A stretch of 64,000 nucleotides of DNA from Physcomitrium patens. Its lineage: Eukaryota; Streptophyta; Bryopsida; Funariales; Funariaceae. A model generated the notes under the pieces. The model was not told the DNA's origin. It did no database searches and saw only the letters and a program-made list of their open reading frames with translations. The stretch covers positions 3,819,774 to 3,883,773 of the forward strand of contig NC_037256.1 of assembly GCF_000002425.4 (NCBI RefSeq), read 5' to 3'. Shown piece after piece: positions 59,710 through 64,000 of the stretch. Every line of letters starts with the position of its first letter. Within the stretch, counting starts at the first letter, position 1. The position numbers were made by a program, and so were the translations under genes.

Positions 59710-61104
59710 TGTCGTGTTGTAACACGAGTATACAGTTAAAATAAAAAGAAAGGGGAATTTTATTAATATTCAGTTACCTCGAATATTGGGAGCATAGACC
59801 AACTCCAGTACAAATACTGAGTGGTCAGGTTCAGTCACTCGATTACAGTCAGCCGGGGCATACTGAAATGCTCCGTTTGATTCCAATAACGGGAGTCAGC
59901 AGGAAGAGAAGGACCAATTCTCACACAATGGGTTCGAAGAGCCAATTGGATCCAATTTCGAGAATCCAATCCGGGTCCTCTTACCCAATATGAGACCTGA
60001 ATTGGCCGGGCAACCCAATACAGACCCAATTACGGGAACATCCAGGTTACTACTGGATTCTTATCCAATATGAGACCTGAATTGGCCGGTCAATCCAATG
60101 CAATGTAATTACGGGAAATCCAGGTCTTACTACGGGTCTTAGCCAATCTGACGTGAAGACCAATTTGACCCAATTATGTGAACATCCAGGTTACTATGGG
60201 CATCTTTCCCAATATGGGACCTGAATTGGTCGGGCGACTCAATGTGGACCCGAGTACGGGGTTTTGATTTTGTTTCAGGCTGTCTTGTTCTCTGTGCCAT
60301 TTCAAGGAATGTTATTTGCGGTAAATGGATCTCTTAAAGGTTAAAATGGAAGAGAAGGCCTTGATGATGTGAGTCAATTTTAGATCTAAGCTCTGACAGC
60401 GGGAGTCAATTTCGGATCCAAGATGGAAGATTGAAGGAATTCAAGCGGATAAGGTTAGGGGGAGAATAAGTTTGAAGGGGAATTGGGGGAGCGGGAGAAA
60501 GCTTTTGCAAGGTTACTAGTTCGGTTTTCATTGGAGATTTTTTGAAGATCAAGGGGATTAGAGAGAGGGGGCTTCATGCTTCGGGTCGGGGAAGGAAAGA
60601 CATAGAATTTGGATTTTTCTTCTTCGTAGAGTTTTGGGAAGACTGAGGCAATCGCTGCTGAAGTCTGTATTGTAATAGTGAATTGAGATTTTTAATGAAG
60701 TGGGTTTGAATACTCTTGACTATTTTATGAAATCAAGTTACGTCTATGATTGAAGGATTAAAAGGGTGTCTATAGGATTGAGTATGCGGAGTGAATGAAA
60801 TTTATTGGGTTAATCTAACAAGACAGTCAGTGGATACAAGATCGTAAGTACAAAGCGGTATTGAAGATTTACAGTTTGGATTGTTTGGGGTTCTCTGTAA
60901 CGTCTAGAGACCTACTCGCTGGGGCAAGAAGGACTTCGACAAGCAGTCGAAGAGCATCCATATAGATTTACGGTACATTATTGCAGTCGTTTATATTCTA
61001 GCAGTCAAAACTGATAGACTGCTTGACTATCAGCGAATCTCCATACTACCTTCTACAGCCAGTCACCCGGCACGTTCTCGAGCAGGAAAGCACGTAATAG
61101 GACA
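59710..61104 (+). repeat. Element B3 3' LTR
   Basis: 1395 bp. It follows the polypurine tract AAAGGGGGTGGA (59698-59709) and ends CACGTAATAGGACA, where the usual ACGACA is changed by one base. ACGA and the rest of the B2 LTR follow. Confidence 0.92.
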
Positions 61105-61879
61105 ACGAGTGCAACACTGACTTCAGCAATGATTGCCTCCGTCTTCCTAAAATCCTATGAAGAAAAAAAATCCCAATTCTCTATCTTTTCTCCCCCCCGA
61201 AGCATGAAGCTAGCTCTCCGACCCTTAAAACCCTTATTCTCTCCCCTTTACTTCTTAACCTATCCTCTCCTTTAATCCTAATTCTCCCCTCTTTCAAACC
61301 CTAGCCTCTGAATTTCTTCAATCTTTCGTCTTGGATCCGGAATTGGCTCCGTCATCAGAGCTTTCTCCTCCATTTTTACCTTTAAAAGATCCTTTTATCG
61401 AAAGGACGTTCCCAAAATGGCACAAAGGACGGAATAGCTTGAAACAGAATCAGAGCCCCGTAATTGGATCGCATTGGGTTGCCTGACCAAGTCAGATCTC
61501 ATATTGAGTAAGAGGCCCGTAGTAAGACTTGGATGTTCCTGTAACTGGGTCTAATTGGTCCTTCACGTCAGATTGGCTAAGAGGCCCATAGTAAGACCTG
61601 GATGTTCCCGTAATTGGGTCAAATTGGTCCTTCGTGTCAAGCTCGCTCAGTCATCAATTTAGTCCTTTCAATTCTGTTGACTCTCACTATTGGACTCGAA
61701 CGGAGCATTTTGTTATTGATAAATATGCCCTAACCGACTGTGACAGGGTATCTGAACTGGCCCCTGAATATTGGCACTAGAATCGGTCGTTGCTCCCAAT
61801 ATTCGAGGTAACTGAACATTAATAAAAATTTCCTTTCTTTATATTTTGACGGTATATTCGTATTACAACATGACAACGG

Positions 61880-62170
61880 TGCATACATAGATAACTTTCT
61901 TTGCAAGTTAAGACATGTAGCTAGCAAAGTGAACACATGTTGGAAGTCCTATAGAATGTCACGACATAGCTCGTAGTTAGAGAGTATATATGGAGGTAAG
62001 AGTGAAGCCTTCTTCACTCTTATCAATATCTTTTTAGTCCTTAGTCTTGTTTCAAGACTTTTTAGTCTTCTTGTTTTTGGCAATAGCCATTCTAGTTTAC
62101 TATTACATTATCTTTTGAGTGACTTTTTAATTTTTTTTAGTGAAACAAGAGTATATTGAGGATTTTCTTT
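61880..62170 (+). repeat. Element E1 LTR, right part (after B2)
   Basis: TTTGCAAGTTAAGACATGTA, GAGGTAAGAGTGAAG, ACTTTTTAGTCTTCTTG and TTTTGGCAATAGCCATT are the reverse complement of E2 17880-18070. Together with 47710-47939 this is one LTR split by B2 and B3. The 3' boundary is approximate. Confidence 0.65.
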
Positions 62171-62460
62171 CTTTGAGATTTATATCCTTGACAATTTAAT
62201 AAGAGTACTAATATACTATTTTTATCTTATATTAAAAGTGAGTAAATTATTTTACTTTTATTATTATATTTTAAAGGTTATAGATTACTTGCCTTTAAAT
62301 AAAAAATCTTATTTTTTAACATTGATCTTTTTCTTAAAGAGAGTGGATTATTTTTCTTTGTAGAAATTTTTATTAGAGGTTGTAGATTATCCTCGTTTAA
62401 TTTAATTTTTTGAATTTATTTGAGTTGTCTATAAATTAAGGATGCTACTCTTTGCAAAAA
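62171..62460 (+). promoter_or_regulatory. Element E1 leader with hairpin repeats
   Basis: Two inverted repeats occupy the same place as in A: TTTAAAGG...CCTTTAAA (about 62270-62298) and TTAGAGG...CCTCGTTTAA (62372-62399). In the first, the stem pair that is G-C in element A is A-T on both sides, a compensatory change. GTGGATTATTTT lies between them. The primer-binding site is not clearly readable. Confidence 0.55.
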
Positions 62461-63240
62461 TAAGAATAGATTTGTAATTATTGCAGATCTTCATGAGTCA
62501 ACACTTTAAGAGTGCAAATCTCAGGTATTTCCACTGTAAATCATAGAGGTATTATGCCTACGCATATAGAAGAAGTTTAGAGTCTGTAGCAAAAATGTTG
62601 TATAATTAAAAGAAGTAAGTAGATTGACTTTACAACCAAATCTAAGGAATTTTGCTTCTACAAGTATGATAGAAATAAGGTGTAGAATGCCTAAGAAGTT
62701 TGATGAAAAAAGATCAAAATTTTGAAGAATTTTACAATAGCTTAAGCTTTATCTAAGTTTGCATCCTTTCTAATATCTCTATGGATTTATTTAAGTCAGA
62801 TTCATAGGTGTACTTCTATCATAAAGTGCTCTCTCTTGATTTGCACCTTTAATAGAAAAAGATTTGCAACTCTTTTATGATTTGAATTCATTTTTAAAAG
62901 TGTTTACAGCCACATTTGGAGAAAGTGATCAAGAAAGAGTAGCAGAGACCAAGCTCTTATCTTTACAGCAAGGATCACAATTAGCTACCATATGTGCTAT
63001 TGAATTCTAAAACCTTGCTTGCGACGTAGATTGAAATGACAAAGCCTTTATCAATTAATTTTGATATCAGTTGAAGGATAATGTCAAAGATTTGTTATTG
63101 ACAATGCCAAAGATAGGATCTTTGAAATAATTTATTACTCAAGCCATTGCATGTCATAATCAATTATTTGAAAGATGTCAAGAACAAAGATATGGATAGA
63201 GAGGAACAAATCAAATAATGGGCATGGCATATATAACAAA
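62461..63240 (+). pseudogene. Element E1 gag remnant
   Basis: Broken reading gives FLKVFTATFGESDQERVAET, KLLSLQQGSQLATICAIEF, DNVKDLLLTMPKIGSLK and ITQAIACHNQLFERCQEQRY. This matches the element A gag segments FLEAFAEAFGEHD, ASDFRQLA, DDVKDLLLTLLDPQTLNK and VNCDNRLFQCRQDQR in order. Several stops. The zinc knuckle is absent because the next segment follows a deletion. Confidence 0.7.
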
Positions 63241-63242
63241 AT

Positions 63243-63943
63243 CTAAGAGATACAAGATTATATGCAAAGATGAAAAAGTGTATATTCCACACTATACAAG
63301 TTGACTTTTTGGGATACATCATTATCAATGAAGGCTTTATGATGGATCCAAAGAAGGTCCAAATTATCATAGATTGAAAGACCCCAAGAACAGTATGAGA
63401 TGTGCACTGCTTTTTGGACTTTGCAAATTATTACCAAATCTTTATCAAGAAATTTTTTCAAGATACAGCTTGACTTATATTTTTTTCTTCTAAAGACAAA
63501 CTTGAGTAGAATAAAGAAGGCAAAGCATTGTTTGTTGCTTTGAAGAAGGAATTTACTTCTGCACCAACTTTGTATAGTGTCGACTTTTTTAAGGCATTCT
63601 TTATCGAAACAAATGCATTAGAATTTGCGTTAGATGCAGTATTGTTACAAATGGGAACAGATGATAAATTCGATCTAATAGGTGTCCATTCTAGAATTTT
63701 TTTTGTAGTTGAGATTAATTATGAGATCTACAATAAAGAACTTCTTGTAATTAAAAATTCATATCAAGAATGACATAATTATCTAAAAAGTGCTTCAAGT
63801 CTAGTCACAATATATACAAATCATAAGAACCTTGAATATTTCATGTTGGCACGTATTTTGAATTGTCGCCAAGCCCATTGAAGCATGTCATTAATAAGAT
63901 TTGATTTCAATATCACATATCAACCTAAAAAATAATAAGGTTT
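63243..63943 (+). pseudogene. Element E1 RT end and RNase H remnant
   Basis: Immediately after gag the frame becomes LYAKMKKCIFHTIQVDFLGY, which aligns with the part of A RT after the YLDD box. Protease and the catalytic half of RT are therefore deleted. RNase H follows: AFFIETNALEFALDAVLLQM (Asp replaced by Asn in the ETDAS motif), YEIYNKELLVIKNSYQE, IYTNHKNLEYF (Asp replaced by Asn) and RFDFNITYQPKK. Many stops; non-functional. The element continues past the window end. Confidence 0.75.
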
Positions 63944-64000
63944 ATCAGATGTTCTTTTTAGATGCTCTTATCTTACAGCAAAAGAAAAAGACATATCTTT

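Larger units (their letters stand above)
52336..61104 (+). mobile_element. Element B3: best preserved B-family retrotransposon
   Basis: 8769 bp with LTRs 52336-53728 and 59710-61104, PBS, gag-protease, pol and polypurine tract. It is inserted in the 5' LTR of B2 with a perfect 4-bp duplication, ACGA (52332-52335 and 61105-61108). It is the reference copy for the family: gag-protease in frame 2 (position mod 3) and pol in frame 1. It has a few nonsense codons and one frameshift. By eye the LTRs differ at roughly one base in fifteen over the first 230 bases, so it is not a recent insertion. Confidence 0.93.
47940..61875 (-). mobile_element. Element B2: internally deleted B-family retrotransposon, itself split by B3
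   Basis: Minus-strand element in the E1 LTR. Its 3' LTR is 47940-49135. Internal DNA is 49136-51905. Its 5' LTR is 51906-52335 plus 61109-61875 (about 1197 bp joined, against 1196 bp for the other LTR), interrupted by B3. RT, RNase H and almost all of integrase are deleted. Flanks are GTGG (47936-47939) and ACGG (61876-61879), differing by two transitions. Without B3 the element is about 5.2 kb. Confidence 0.88.

Noticed and set aside
1-64000. tRNA, rRNA or CRISPR loci
   Set aside because: I saw no cloverleaf-type tRNA, no rRNA signature and no regularly spaced repeat-spacer array on reading either strand; a covariance-model scan was not possible here.

Overview
This is nuclear DNA from a land plant. 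It is AT-rich, full of (AT)n microsatellites, and dominated by nested LTR retrotransposons; I recognise only one host gene, which carries introns. The organism is an inference. The mixture of a chromodomain Ty3/gypsy element, a non-chromodomain gypsy family with early-land-plant or fungal-like Pol motifs, and a small spliced gene in very AT-rich DNA fits a bryophyte, perhaps a moss, better than a flowering plant. I cannot prove this from the window.

Layout. (1) Positions 1-18300 are one nest. An old, decayed gypsy element on the minus strand (called E2, 15967-18300 visible) was entered by chromovirus A (minus strand, 1-15966). A was then entered twice by a second gypsy family, B: a solo LTR sits in its gag (4375-6195), and a nearly complete element, B1, splits its 5' LTR (7021-15525). 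(2) 18301-29300 is AT-rich intergenic DNA with microsatellites and two relatively GC-rich islands (about 20990-21960 and 23040-23660) with no recognisable product. (3) 29688-32880, minus strand, is a seven-exon gene whose splice phases all fit. It encodes an eight-ligand RING-CH (C4HC3) domain joined to a UPF0301/AlgH-like domain, 402 residues in the core model. Two further exons may extend it to 33794. (4) A dead Ty1/copia element, C (34065-40140), has clean 273-bp LTRs and an AATTT target duplication; it landed just upstream of that gene. (5) 40146-44280 is AT-rich DNA. (6) 44280-64000 is a second nest. LTR pieces of E-type elements were invaded by a solo LTR of a B-related family (D, 45218-47677) and by an internally deleted minus-strand B element (B2, 47940-61875). 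B2's own 5' LTR was then invaded by B3 (52336-61104, plus strand). The E1 internal region resumes at about 62170 and runs off the window.

The B family is the most distinctive mobile system here. It has gag-protease in one frame and pol in the -1 frame, a protease with DHG in place of D(S/T)G, an FLDD reverse transcriptase box, an acidic Pol tail where chromoviruses carry a chromodomain, an unusual primer-binding site, and 4-bp target duplications that look like N-CG-N. Chromovirus A has an LTR promoter with a dense array of perfect heat-shock elements upstream of its TATA box. A/E-type leaders carry repeated hairpins. No element in the window is coding-competent as read: every one has stops, frameshifts, deletions or insertions. 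I saw no tRNA, rRNA or CRISPR array.
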